A stretch of DNA of 64,000 nt from Hofstenia miamia (lineage: Eukaryota > Xenacoelomorpha > Acoela), in contig SCFE01000037.1 in assembly GCA_004352715.1 (NCBI GenBank), positions 1,689,420 to 1,753,419 on the forward strand, read 5' to 3'. Shown in pieces: positions 11,370-23,360 of this stretch. Position 1 is the stretch's first letter, and the number at the start of each line of letters is the position of its first letter. A program made the translations under genes and the position numbers. The notes beneath the pieces were generated by a model. That model was not told where the DNA came from, made no database searches, and was given only the letters and a program-made list of their open reading frames with translations.

Positions 11370-11700
11370 ATTTGTGACTTACATTTCTTTTCCAGCATTT
11401 TTTTTACTTTTATGACATACATTTCTTTTCCAAAGTTTTTTACTTTTGTGACTTACATTTCTTTTTTGACGTTTTTTCACGTTTGTGACTTACATTTCTT
11501 CTTTGACGTTTTTTCACATTTGTGACTTACATTTCTTTTTTGACGTTTTTTCAACGTTTGTGACTTACCTTTCTTTTCCAGCATTTTTTTTACTTTTGTG
11601 ACTTCTATTTCTTTTCCAGCATTTTTTTACTTTTATGACTTACATTTCTTTTCCAGCATTTTTTTACATTTGTGACTTGCAGTTCTTGTTTGACATTTTT
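11370..11700. repeat. Minisatellite, ~37-bp units, about nine copies
   Basis: Units read 'tgtgacttacatttctttt', then 'ccagcattttttt' or 'tgacgttttttca', then 'acttt' or 'cgttt'. The two centre variants (ccagcat, tgacgtt) occur in blocks, as expected from slippage or unequal exchange. The array lies just upstream of the candidate exon at 11096-11294. Confidence 0.75.
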
Positions 11701-12709
11701 ACTCTCCTTGACATCAATCCTTTGTTTCAGTACTCATATACATTTCATTTTTCAATATGTATGTAAGAAATCAACTGATCAAATTAGTCAAAAACACTGT
11801 AAAAACTGAATATTGTGTTAAAATTTTAGATAGTTTTCCATCATTGAACAAAATCAAAATTTCATGACAGTATTAGTATACAGTTTCAAGAATGAGCAAG
11901 AAAAACGTACATACATATAAATACAACTAATCTTTGTTGTAAATTCAGAGTTTATTTTCATATTTTAAAGAAGGAATGGTTTTGTTGTTTAATATCATTT
12001 ATAAATATAAATTTTAAGACATTCTACAAATCAATGATTGTTAAAGTATTTACAGTTGTATCATAGCTTTTGATTTTTAAAATAAAAACTTTATAATTAT
12101 TGAGAAAGCATTAACATTCACATTTTTCTTCAGTCAATGAGTACATTTTGATAATTGTAAATTAATACATAACACCATTTCAAAAACAAATCAATTAGAT
12201 GTCATGAAACTCGCAAAACATTTTTAATAATTAAAAGACTAACACATTTCATAAAAATTTCATTTACACAAAAATGATTTAATTGATTGATTTTACAAAA
12301 CACATAGTCATACACAGTTTGCATGAAAAGAAGCAAATTTTTTAATTGAAAATGAATATCAAAGCTATATAAAATAAATTTAAGTATGCGTATAGAATTT
12401 AAAATATACTTGTAATTGTGTATGAGTGGCTTACTCATTGTATTCAAATATTAAATATATATCTCACAATATGCAATTAGGAAAACCGGATTTTAACTCC
12501 ATTTTCCCATTAAATGTTTTAATCTCATATAGAGATTGAGAATTTTTAATAATAAATCCGATTTTGTTAGAGTTTCTAAGGCATAGCATTGGAGAGAATG
12601 CCAATATATAATGGATTTCCAAGTATTTTTCTACTATTTGAGAGTCTAAAATATGTATTTTTATTACTAGATTTAGCTCCAATTTTTGATGTATTGCTAC
12701 AGGTTTTAA
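11701..12709. other. AT-rich stretch with nothing recognisable
   Basis: Only short frames without motifs (12202-12447 and 12464-12682 minus; 12589-12709 plus). No repeats or element ends were recognised before the gap at 12710. Confidence 0.4.
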
Positions 12710-13709
12710 NNNNNNNNNNNNNNNNNNNNNNNNNNNNNNNNNNNNNNNNNNNNNNNNNNNNNNNNNNNNNNNNNNNNNNNNNNNNNNNNNNNNNNNNNNN
12801 NNNNNNNNNNNNNNNNNNNNNNNNNNNNNNNNNNNNNNNNNNNNNNNNNNNNNNNNNNNNNNNNNNNNNNNNNNNNNNNNNNNNNNNNNNNNNNNNNNNN
12901 NNNNNNNNNNNNNNNNNNNNNNNNNNNNNNNNNNNNNNNNNNNNNNNNNNNNNNNNNNNNNNNNNNNNNNNNNNNNNNNNNNNNNNNNNNNNNNNNNNNN
13001 NNNNNNNNNNNNNNNNNNNNNNNNNNNNNNNNNNNNNNNNNNNNNNNNNNNNNNNNNNNNNNNNNNNNNNNNNNNNNNNNNNNNNNNNNNNNNNNNNNNN
13101 NNNNNNNNNNNNNNNNNNNNNNNNNNNNNNNNNNNNNNNNNNNNNNNNNNNNNNNNNNNNNNNNNNNNNNNNNNNNNNNNNNNNNNNNNNNNNNNNNNNN
13201 NNNNNNNNNNNNNNNNNNNNNNNNNNNNNNNNNNNNNNNNNNNNNNNNNNNNNNNNNNNNNNNNNNNNNNNNNNNNNNNNNNNNNNNNNNNNNNNNNNNN
13301 NNNNNNNNNNNNNNNNNNNNNNNNNNNNNNNNNNNNNNNNNNNNNNNNNNNNNNNNNNNNNNNNNNNNNNNNNNNNNNNNNNNNNNNNNNNNNNNNNNNN
13401 NNNNNNNNNNNNNNNNNNNNNNNNNNNNNNNNNNNNNNNNNNNNNNNNNNNNNNNNNNNNNNNNNNNNNNNNNNNNNNNNNNNNNNNNNNNNNNNNNNNN
13501 NNNNNNNNNNNNNNNNNNNNNNNNNNNNNNNNNNNNNNNNNNNNNNNNNNNNNNNNNNNNNNNNNNNNNNNNNNNNNNNNNNNNNNNNNNNNNNNNNNNN
13601 NNNNNNNNNNNNNNNNNNNNNNNNNNNNNNNNNNNNNNNNNNNNNNNNNNNNNNNNNNNNNNNNNNNNNNNNNNNNNNNNNNNNNNNNNNNNNNNNNNNN
13701 NNNNNNNNN
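12710..13709. other. Assembly gap, 1000 N
   Basis: Round-number N run. A TA microsatellite lies at its right edge and probably stopped the assembly. Confidence 0.95.
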
Positions 13710-13736
13710 ATATATATATATATATATAGAGAGAGG

Positions 13737-13763
<27 letters not shown>
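13710..13763. repeat. Compound microsatellite (TA)n(GA)n
   Basis: A short TA run passes directly into a GA run with one GGGA variant. Confidence 0.9.
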
Positions 13764-13768
<5 letters not shown>

Positions 13769-13908
13769 GTTGACCAGTAATATCTTAAATTTTAGTTTAA
13801 GAATTCAAAAGTAAAATATTTATATACGTGTGTACATTATAATATGAACATAGCCAACTTTTACTTATCTAATAATTTAGTAACGATGTATCTTTCCAAA
13901 AGTTGCAG

Positions 13909-14084
13909 TTGTGGAAAGCTGCTGACTGCCGGAGCCATTCCAGACGAGATGTTGGGGCCAAGTGCACCATCTCGCGTTTTTAAGATGTTTCTTCTTCGTT
14001 TATTTAAAGCTGCTAACTCTGAACAAGCAAAGTATAAAATCTTCACTAATCTAAGAAATGGCTACAGTCGATGTGTGTTTCCAG
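13909..14084 (+). CDS. Candidate internal exon, unrecognised
   Basis: A 176-nt block lies between an acceptor (ttgcag) and a donor (CCAG|GTAATA). One frame is open throughout: GKLLTAGAIPDEMLGPSAPS, RVFKMFLLRLFKAANSEQ, then AKYKIFTNLRNGYSRCVFP. It is less AT-rich than its surroundings, and the residues suggest amphipathic helices. It begins on the third base of a codon and ends in phase 1. The opposite strand also has an open frame here but with poorer boundaries. The family is unknown to me. Confidence 0.4.
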
Positions 14085-14733
14085 GTAATATTATGCATTA
14101 GGGTTACATCTTTAACTTTATTTCAATGAAGTTATCCAAAATACTGAACATTAGAGTTTGGTCAAAATCTCAGATAATATTGTTACCTTTTGGTTAACCA
14201 TCGCCAGGGAGTAGTGCAAACGTCGTTTTAAAATAAAATTTTTCACTAAGTTTTACTCGTAGTAGTCCAACAGCATGTCATTTTTTATTTAAAACCGTTT
14301 AAGCAAAATTCAGTTTATTGACAATATCTTATTTCTTCGCATTTGATACATTGCAATGGAATATTGTCAGTTATGATAGTCCCAATATTGTTTAATATGT
14401 TACAGTTCATTATGAAACTAATTATATTAAATTTTTAATATTTAACGTTGCTAATTGCGTATTATATTAAAAAATTTTTAGTCTGAGATGGTTTCTAATT
14501 TCTAAGGAGTAATCATTATGCAAGTTATAAATTTTTGATGATATTTGAATGCACTGTTTGATAAATTTGCGAGGATTAGGGAGTGGCAACCTAAAAGAAT
14601 ATTTAATTGAATTTTCTGCTTAGGTAAATATGTTAAATTGTATTTTGATCAAATTTAAATCAAAATTATCCCTTATTGCTTGGGTGCTTGTTCATTTTGT
14701 GACTATTCTATGATTATGTATTTAGAAATGTCA

Positions 14734-14735
<2 letters not shown>

Positions 14736-14791
<56 letters not shown>

Positions 14792-15110
14792 TACAAATAA
14801 GATACGCTGTGTACGTACGATTTTTCCAAACGAGGGTACACAGCGTATCCAATGGGCAAACTGCCATAGTACGCAGTGTATCCTGAGTTTTTCTTGATGG
14901 GTAATTAACATAAATCAGTTTTGATGTACCATGGTGTGCAGTGATGTTAGACCTCCACCATGACTATAAAAAGTTTGGGACTTACACATAATATATTTAC
15001 AGTAGTAGTATTTACACGTATCTATTTATATCCAGTGTACAGAGCGTATCTATTTTTCGACAAAAATCGTACAGAGCGTATTTATTTATATATATATATA
15101 TATATATTTC
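14736..15110. mobile_element. MITE-like element nested in TA microsatellites
   Basis: TA runs at about 14736-14786 and 15087-15108 enclose about 290 bp. The ends are inverted: AGATACGCTGTGTAC near 14800 against the reverse complement of gtacagagcgtatt near 15070, both followed inward by ACGATTTTT. A perfect 14-bp arm pair (gatacgctgtgtac at 14801-14814, its complement at 14836-14849) makes a hairpin. The GTAC-x-CAG-x-GTATC motif recurs at about 14870 and 15037. TA target preference suggests a Tc1/mariner-type MITE; no transposase is present. Confidence 0.55.
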
Positions 15111-15196
15111 GTGCTATTTAAATAGCATTTTCATCGTAATATTTTTAACACCAATTGGAGCAAACTTAATTATATTTAATATATACATGTAGGTAG

Positions 15197-15685
15197 AGAA
15201 TACTAANAAATCCATAGTATTATAATTTTGATCTCAATATTTCGAATGTCCTTCAATTCTATTCATATAGTGTAAATACATTTTCATAAAAAATTTTCTG
15301 GCCTTTTTTGTTCGTCAGTGATGCTAAAGTTTGGGCTAAATCTGGAAATTTATACCTTGTGCCACTGGAATTCTTTCAGTTATTTTCGCATAGGAATGCT
15401 TTCTACTGGTAGGTGTTAATTGAATTTTTTTGGATTTAACTTGTTTTTTGTAGGATGTTAAAATGTCAGAATTTGTTACGCTCTTAAGCAATTACTCATC
15501 AAATTAATTTCTTTAATGTTTACCATGCACAAATATCTTTAAATGCTTTAAATTTTAAATTAATTTCATTTTAGCATATGGTTTTGCATGAAGCACAAAG
15601 TCACTAATAATAGCACGTAATTATCACTCAAATCCAATTGATTTGCTCAAAATGCTCCCAGCAGTAAAAATGTCAGCGCTACATC
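15197..15685 (+). repeat. Dispersed repeat, copy 1 (inverted relative to 52.4 kb)
   Basis: Bases 15197-15290 and 15455-15675 match the reverse complement of about 52690-52775 and 52352-52586, in the same relative order. The block containing 'catatggttttgcatgaagc' and 'gtaattatcactcaaatcc' is nearly identical. About 160 bp between the two matching parts, holding the candidate exon, have no counterpart in the other copy. The right end runs into the gap at 15690. Confidence 0.7.
15319..15408 (+). CDS. Candidate 90-nt exon
   Basis: The acceptor ttcgtcag and the donor CTACTG|GTAGGTG bound 90 nt, a multiple of three. Two frames are open. One gives DAKVWAKSGNLYLV and PLEFFQLFSHRNAFYW. The other (VMLKFGLNLEIYTL) would match the phase left by the block at 13909-14084. 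It lies inside a dispersed repeat whose second copy (52352-52775) lacks this piece. I do not recognise the protein. Confidence 0.28.
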
Positions 15686-15689
15686 CGGA

Positions 15690-16689
15690 NNNNNNNNNNN
15701 NNNNNNNNNNNNNNNNNNNNNNNNNNNNNNNNNNNNNNNNNNNNNNNNNNNNNNNNNNNNNNNNNNNNNNNNNNNNNNNNNNNNNNNNNNNNNNNNNNNN
15801 NNNNNNNNNNNNNNNNNNNNNNNNNNNNNNNNNNNNNNNNNNNNNNNNNNNNNNNNNNNNNNNNNNNNNNNNNNNNNNNNNNNNNNNNNNNNNNNNNNNN
15901 NNNNNNNNNNNNNNNNNNNNNNNNNNNNNNNNNNNNNNNNNNNNNNNNNNNNNNNNNNNNNNNNNNNNNNNNNNNNNNNNNNNNNNNNNNNNNNNNNNNN
16001 NNNNNNNNNNNNNNNNNNNNNNNNNNNNNNNNNNNNNNNNNNNNNNNNNNNNNNNNNNNNNNNNNNNNNNNNNNNNNNNNNNNNNNNNNNNNNNNNNNNN
16101 NNNNNNNNNNNNNNNNNNNNNNNNNNNNNNNNNNNNNNNNNNNNNNNNNNNNNNNNNNNNNNNNNNNNNNNNNNNNNNNNNNNNNNNNNNNNNNNNNNNN
16201 NNNNNNNNNNNNNNNNNNNNNNNNNNNNNNNNNNNNNNNNNNNNNNNNNNNNNNNNNNNNNNNNNNNNNNNNNNNNNNNNNNNNNNNNNNNNNNNNNNNN
16301 NNNNNNNNNNNNNNNNNNNNNNNNNNNNNNNNNNNNNNNNNNNNNNNNNNNNNNNNNNNNNNNNNNNNNNNNNNNNNNNNNNNNNNNNNNNNNNNNNNNN
16401 NNNNNNNNNNNNNNNNNNNNNNNNNNNNNNNNNNNNNNNNNNNNNNNNNNNNNNNNNNNNNNNNNNNNNNNNNNNNNNNNNNNNNNNNNNNNNNNNNNNN
16501 NNNNNNNNNNNNNNNNNNNNNNNNNNNNNNNNNNNNNNNNNNNNNNNNNNNNNNNNNNNNNNNNNNNNNNNNNNNNNNNNNNNNNNNNNNNNNNNNNNNN
16601 NNNNNNNNNNNNNNNNNNNNNNNNNNNNNNNNNNNNNNNNNNNNNNNNNNNNNNNNNNNNNNNNNNNNNNNNNNNNNNNNNNNNNNNNN
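15690..16689. other. Assembly gap, 1000 N
   Basis: Round-number N run. The right edge falls inside an 86-bp tandem unit, so an array like the one at 6990-7795 may be hidden here. Confidence 0.95.
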
Positions 16690-17475
16690 ATATACGTGAT
16701 GTAATATTTTTATTTTCACTATACACGTTTCTGTTTTAAAACGATTTTTATATGTTAATAGTTTGCTCGCCTATATACGTTTATGTAATATCTATTTTCA
16801 CTAACTGAGCTTACATTTTTACAAATTATATAGTACTTGGGTGTTATCAAATGTCACTAGATATTTTATTTTGGAATTGTTATTATCGTTTTCATTGCTC
16901 ATGGTTTAGGTCCGTGGTAACAATAGGCCTCCTGGGGAAAGCCAGCCACATTAAATAAATGGCTTAACGCATTTCTGGCGGCCACCTCCTGGGTGAATGT
17001 GGAAGTGCCGTCATATTTTAGAATGAAGATGGAAACTTGAAGGTTGTACAATGCTGAACTTCATCACTCAAAACCATTGCGGTAATGTACACTTTTACAA
17101 TTTATACACAATGGCTAAAGAAATTGCTGTTTTCCACCTCTTGCATATTTGTTTTGATCAATATTAACGCACTTGGAAACACGCTCTAATGCAAATAACA
17201 CATCATTTATTTGGCTTTTAGATCTATGAATTGTTTTCCTTAAAACATTACATTGCATGTTTAAACATTGTTACAACAAACATCAAAAATATCAGTTTGC
17301 CTAAATCCTAGAAATCAAAAATAAAAACTTTGTCAAAAAATTAATTTGTTCAATTAAGTTTTGTCAAAAATATTTTGTCGCTAGATGGCGTCCAATAGAA
17401 TTGCTTCATTTCCATATGGCAAAAAGTCATGGGTGTCCCAATGAGACGTCCTAGCGCTCTATATAACTACTATGC
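16690..17475. repeat. Dispersed module with conserved GC-rich core, copy B
   Basis: It begins with the last 86-bp type unit after the gap and continues as a close match to 7796-8520. The core at about 16907-17040 looks identical to copy A. Differences increase to the right (for example the missing 'acaccctaagtg' segment near 17280). The copies stop matching just after 'aactactatg' (about 17470), where the LINE-like sequence starts. Confidence 0.65.
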
Positions 17476-17895
17476 TTTCATTATTGAAAACTTGAAAATT
17501 AAAAAATTAATGGCATTATTATATTTTGTAAGTTCATGTCAGGAAACCAATATGGCAGAAGTAACATTAGGAAAGATAAAGAATATCAATGAAATTTTTA
17601 CGAAAGCTTAGCATTTCAACCATTTCAATATTTGAAGAATTGTCGGATCTTGCTGCATTTAAAAATATTTTATTTCTTGAAAGTATAGAGTTATTAAAAG
17701 AGATTGATGAAAATGACATATCAGTTTTTTTTCTAGAAAAAAGGTCCATATAAAGTATACACCCAAAATAAATATCTTACTTCTCAATGCTAAATTAAAA
17801 TTGGGACTCCATATTCTCAATATTAGTAATCACCATTATGCCAAGTGTCAAGATGTGTTGTAATTGTGGTAGTTTTGGGCACTAATCGAAATCGT

Positions 17896-18125
17896 GCAAT
17901 AATGATAAGATAAAATAAGATAAGATATTCTTTATTCAGATAAATATTAACAATTACAAACTGGTAATTTATCTGAATAGCGTCATCAAATATACAAACA
18001 TACATACAAACACGTAGAATAAATTGGATAAGGCTCTATATACAATAAATCTACCAGGCTAGCAATAAAATACTATCAAGATTTCTAGAACGAGATGTTG
18101 TATAATCATAATTGTAGAACTTGTA
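17896..18125 (-). mobile_element. Retroelement 3'-end fragment inserted in the LINE
   Basis: The first zinc knuckle of the LINE ORF1 is interrupted near 17895 by about 230 bp. On the minus strand this ends in an AATAAAGAATATCTTATC-type tail followed by GATAA-like repeats (plus strand 17900-17935). LINE-like coding sequence resumes near 18140. A short A/T-rich tail is typical of CR1/Jockey-type 3' ends. The borders are approximate. Confidence 0.4.
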
Positions 18126-20617
18126 TCCTAGCCATGCTTTACCCGAGATAAATTATCATACATGCTCTGTTCAGAAAATCATAGTTATACAGAATGTCCC
18201 ATCAAAAATGAAAGGAATAAATATAAGTGTATAAATTGTGTTAATTCAAATCAGTTTAAAATCCAATCTTACAGGCATAATGAATTTCGTAAAAAATGCC
18301 CAATTTGCAAATAAAAGTTACCATAAGAAAAACTCAAAATGGTTAAAAAAATTATTTAATTTAATTGAATTTAATGAATATACGAAGAAACATGAAAACA
18401 AAGACAAATTTCTAAATATTCATTTCCGACGTTTAACAAAAAAAGTAACTAAGTATGAAGAGTCGATTCATAATATTTATGGAAACACAATTTACGGAAT
18501 ACCATGAACCCGGTTAAGGATAATTATAACAATTTAAGAGAAATTGGCTTAAGATATTTCGCAAGCACAGATATCTTAGAAATTCTAAAAAAATTAGAGG
18601 TAGCGGCATATTTTTGATGACAACTAAGCATTTTTATCCACAAATACGTCAAGATCTAAATGATCAAAATGCCCAATTTAAAAGCTTATGCAACATTTAA
18701 TTAATTTAAGTTATTCCAATAATCGAAGAAACTTTAGTGAGTTTTCTGCTATGTTATCCTCTGAATTATCACAAGCAATGATTGAAAATATTTTTTATGG
18801 GAGACTACAACCATAATTATGTGAATAAGCATGACAACGCAAAAATTCAAGATGTTGTAGATATTTTCGGTTTAGAAGTACTCAACAAAACAATACCAAC
18901 TCATATTCATGGAAAGACTTCAAATTTGATTGATCATTTAATTATTGATATTTCGAGCAACAAAATTTCATTACAATAGCAATAGATTTTTTCATTTCTG
19001 ATATCCTAGTTACTTGTAAAATATATGTTAAAATGAATGTAAACAAAGAGAGGAAATCGATATATTAAAATAATTCTAAAAGATGTAGAAAAGCAAAATT
19101 CGTTTTTGATTTACTCAATCTTTATTGACAAAACTATTATGACACAATGTCCATTAATGAGAAACTAAGTTTTATCAATAGTAATTCGGATCAAATATTT
19201 AACAAACACTTTCCAGTTGAAAAGAAGATAATTTATGCAAATCAAAAGAGAATTACTACTTGGAAATTATGTATTTCCGAAGATTCTAAGAAACTCATTA
19301 ACAAAAAGCATAAAGCCTATAGAAATCTGAACAAATACAAAATATAAATGCGATGTAAGTTCATTTTTTGAAGACTTCTTTCAATGAAATCAAAACATCC
19401 TTTCAAAATGGAAATATATTTACAAGTTTTTGATATGAAAGAATATCATGTGCACAATGAATTGGAAATATTAAACTTACTTAATGAAGATTTCATAAAA
19501 TTAAGTAAATTTGATGAAATGTAATATAATTTCACGATCAAATTTGAGAAATTTGAAAATCTAAAGTTCAATGAAAATTCATTTGATTTTAGATGCATTT
19601 CCTTACATGAATGTCTAAAAGCTGCAAATTGCTTAAATATTAAAAAAAATAATTAGGTAGCAATTGTATCAAAAAATTCAACTAATGCTAATACACTACA
19701 ATAATTGCGTCATTAACAAAAAACAAAAAAACGGAATTTATGTATTTCATATACAAATTTAATTATTTGTTATATTAAATGCATTCATTAAAATCATTAA
19801 CAAAATCAATATTACAAAATATAACATTTAATAATCACCAAATCTACAATTTTTTTAAAAGAACGAAATTAAATACATATAAAATTAATATTACAGTGAA
19901 TTATTTTTTGGTTGATTGATGCTGGAAGATTTCTACAACGGTTGAGAGGCTAAAGGAATTTTGTTAATATCCTATTTGGTTTTCAAAAAATCAGTAAATG
20001 TTACAGCAAGACCTTTATGCAACTTATTTAATGAGTGCATTAAGTGTAACAAATATCCTGAAGAACTAAAAATTATAGAAGTTATTCCAATCTACAAAAA
20101 GGCGCAAACAACATTTTTTCAACTTACATACGTATATATATCAATTTAAACTGGAATTAACGAAATTTTCGAAAAGATCTTACACGCTCAGATTAATTGT
20201 TACTTTAAAAATACGATTTGTTCATTTAAAAAAATCAATTTGATTGGAGACTCATTGATAGAAATGAAAGTGTTTACATTATCTCTTTAGATCTTAGAAA
20301 AGAATTCGAATCAATAGATCATGCAATATTGATTAAAAATTGAAAGATACTAAAATTTTTATTCTAATTCATCGTTACTAATTTCTGATTACCTAAATAA
20401 TAGATTTCAACTTGTAAAATTCAAAAATGAATGATCAAGTCTTTTAAAAATTGAACGAGATGTTCCACAAGGTTCTGTTCTGGGGCTACTGTTATTCAGT
20501 ACCTATGTAGATGATATTTCAAATCATATATAAAATGTACATTATATGAAGATTATATATTAATCTATATTACAAACATCAATGAACTTCAATCCAATTT
20601 ATATCTCATATATGATT

Positions 20618-20875
20618 TTTATAGTAAGCCATATCAGCCCATGCTACTAAATATAGTAGGTGAAATTTAAAAGTAACTGCTAACGAAAATATTCATTTTT
20701 AGACCCGAGTATATATTTTAAACAAATGCCCAGCCTACTATATTTTGTAGGTACAAAATTAGGAAAAGTATTTAGTTTTGTGAAAAAATACTTATGTAAA
20801 TATGATCAGAGAGTCCCAGAGATATCATTTACATAAACAAAACATGAAAAAAAATTGGGCAGTAATGGGTTAAAA
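20618..20875. mobile_element. Small insertion in the LINE reverse transcriptase
   Basis: Between LINE sequence ending near 'tatgattttta' and resuming at 'aaatatgatgtttctaaatg' lie about 250 bp with no coding similarity. They contain the palindrome ctactaaatatagtag (20641-20656) and a related ctactatattttgtag (about 20737). The right side ends in 'cagtaatgggttaa'. It is probably a TTAA- or TA-targeting MITE; the left end is not clear. Confidence 0.4.
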
Positions 20876-21805
20876 ATATGATGTTTCTAAATGTTTAAAA
20901 ACCAGTCTTTATGCAAAGAACGAACAAAGTAAAAGCTATATATGGACAAAGAAATAATGGAGGAACAAACAATAGAATATTTGGGAGTGTCAATAGACAA
21001 TAAACTAAAATTCGAAGAATACGTAAATTCATTAATTCAAAAAATGGCTGCTAAAATCAAATAAAAAATATCGGATTTATTGCCAAGAAAATGGACCACA
21101 ATGTTGTTTACATCTTTGGTTGTATCAAAAAATACATTTTCTTGTTACTTATTAACAAACAACCCTGACAATTCTAACAAGAAGTTAAGGAAGATTTTCA
21201 AATAGATGGACAAAATAAGAATTATCAATAGTGATAACAAAGCGATTCAAAGACGAATAACAAAAGATTATGTTCTTACGTCCAGATGAAATCATGCAAC
21301 AGATCTTAGAAATATTTTATAAATTAGAAGATAACATCTCCTTAAAATACAATATTAGACGTGGTACACATCAATGTAAAAAATTTAGATGTGAAATTAT
21401 TAAAAACTTATTTTTTATTACTGCAGTAAGATTATGGAATAGTTGGCTAAAGATACTAGATCAGAAAAGAAACTCCTATTGTTGAAATAGAAAGTGATTA
21501 ACCCTTTCAAACCGTTTCAACAAGGAATTATCAAATCAATCAAAGAATTACTTCGATAATTACAAATACCTGATTATATCATCTTGTCTTATCAATAAAA
21601 AATTAATACCAAAGAATTTAACTAGAGGGCAAATAAATTTTGAAGCTACATTGACTTACTACATTAACCAAGAATTATCATCATCTTTACCCTTAAAACA
21701 AAGAAATAAGAAATGGTTAGTATTTAATAGTGATCGTTTTGTACACTTTTTCTATACATTGTAAATAGCATTAACTTTAATAAATAAATAAATAAATAAA
21801 TGAAG

Positions 21806-22140
21806 TGGACAAAAGAATGAATTCAATGAGTAAGCAATTCTAGTTTCATAGATCTCCTTCACCAAATTTTCTAAATTATGAAAAACAAACACTACTTAAA
21901 GTATTTCGTAGCTTCCCTGCACATAGGAGGGTTAATATTTGTTAAGAAAAGAACATGTACAGTACAAAAAAAATCAGTAGGTTTCATGTACTTTTAACAT
22001 TCATGCGAATTAAATTTACTGCTTGCTATATTGTCGAAGCATAGACTTGACGTCTATGGACATAAAAAATTATATTAGGCAACAAGATAATGTAAAATTC
22101 TTGAGTTTATATATCAATTTAAAAAAGAAACGCATCATTT
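21806..22140. other. Spacer between the LINE and the Penelope-like pieces
   Basis: No coding or repeat signal recognised. Confidence 0.4.
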
Positions 22141-22149
22141 ATTTGACAT

Positions 22150-23206
22150 GTTTCGGCATGCCGCTGCCATTTTCAAAAAGTTTCCCATTATAAAATTTAC
22201 AAAATATTCATCAAATTACATATTTTTATATATTTTTTAAAATATTTTCGGTAAATTTAGTTTGTATTTATATTCATCTTTTTTGTTTAAGCTTGGTTCC
22301 TTTAATTCTATAAAAATTGATTCAATGATGCTTAGTTGAACATTATCAATTGCCTTGGATAAAATTTTATATGTAAATTTCATATTACAGTTCTTTAAAT
22401 GATCAGAGATGGTCGAATGAATTTTGTGTTCTTTAATTCTTNCGCTGCCATTTTCAAAAAGTTTCCCACTATAAAATTTACAAAATATTCATCAAATTAC
22501 ATATTTTTATATATTTTTTAAAATATTTTCGGTAAATTTAGTTTGTATTTATATTCATCTTTTTTGTTTAAGCTTGGTTCCTTTAATTCTATATAAATTG
22601 ATTCAATGATGCTTAGTTGAAAATTATCAATTGCCTTGGATAAAATTTTATATGTAAATTTCATATTACAGTTCTTTAAATGATCAGAGATGGTCGAATG
22701 AATTTTGTGTTCTTTAATTCTTAATTGTAAATTCCTTGACGTTTTTCCAATGTATTGTGCACCACAGTTGCAAGTTATTTCATATATTACTTTGGAAATG
22801 TTTTCGATCTTGGTTTCTGTTTTTAGTCCTATTATATGTCTTAGTTTATTGGTCTTTAGTATAAAGCCTATCTTTAAAAATGATGGAGTGATNTTTTCGG
22901 TAAATTTAGTTTGTATTTATATTCATCTTTTTTGTTTAAGCTTGGTTCCTTTAATTCTATAAAAATTGATTCAATGATGCTTAGTTGAACATTATCAATT
23001 GCCTTGGATAAAATTTTATATGTAAATTTCATATTACAGTTCTTTAAATGATCAGAGATGGTCGAATGAATGTTGTGTTCTTTAATTCTTAATTGTAAAT
23101 TCCTTGACGTTTTTCCAAGATAATGTGTTTCGGTTTTGATTTTATTTAGTGTATATACATAGTTCTGCACTGCGGTAACTGTGAAAAAGGAATACAACTC
23201 GCACAT
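22150..23206 (-). pseudogene. Penelope-like GIY-YIG endonuclease fragments, three overlapping pieces
   Basis: On the minus strand the pieces encode VIYEITCNCGAQYIGKTSRN (middle copy), then LQLRIKEHKIHSTISDHLKN, FTYKILSKAIDN, LSIIESIYIELKEPSLNKK. This is the GIY-YIG endonuclease of Penelope-like retroelements: the YIGKT core, the catalytic Arg-containing LRIKEH and a late conserved Glu region. No reverse transcriptase is present. The same C-terminal part occurs at about 22160-22441, 22443-22892 and 22894-23206, joined by single Ns. The third copy diverges upstream of the YLGKTSRN position, so at least two elements or alleles contribute. Penelope elements often occur as partial tandem copies, so assembly and biology are both possible. 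Confidence 0.8.
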
Positions 23207-23360
23207 GAAATTGACAATTCACTGCCTCAACGGAATTTTGCATGCAGCCATAATTTTTGCTAAATGTGTCAAGTATATTAAGAATTTATGGTTTCAATAT
23301 TTTGTATATATTGAAAACATTTTATATATCTTCTTTTAAATATAGTTTAATGATATAGAC

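Larger units (their letters stand above)
17540..21805 (+). pseudogene. Decayed CR1/Jockey-like non-LTR retrotransposon
   Basis: ORF1 remains show zinc-knuckle patterns: CNCGSFGH near 17855, then YKCINCVNSNQF and FRKKCPICK at about 18218-18310. Endonuclease motifs follow at 18795-18950 (FFMGDYNHNYV, TSNLIDHLIID). Reverse transcriptase motifs come next: an upstream stretch (LFNECIKCNKYPEELK, VIPIYKK) at about 20010-20100; motif A-like LDLRKEFESIDHA near 20290; motif B DVPQGSVLG near 20458; and a motif C-like LYEDY where the family has YxDD. A thumb or C-terminal stretch with VRLWNSW is near 21430. Stops and frameshifts occur throughout. It ends in an (AATA)n tail at 21778-21801. It is inactive. 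Confidence 0.8.

Noticed and set aside
14680-14886. Plus-strand frame with a Tyr-Ile run
   Set aside because: Translation of a TA microsatellite and the adjoining MITE.
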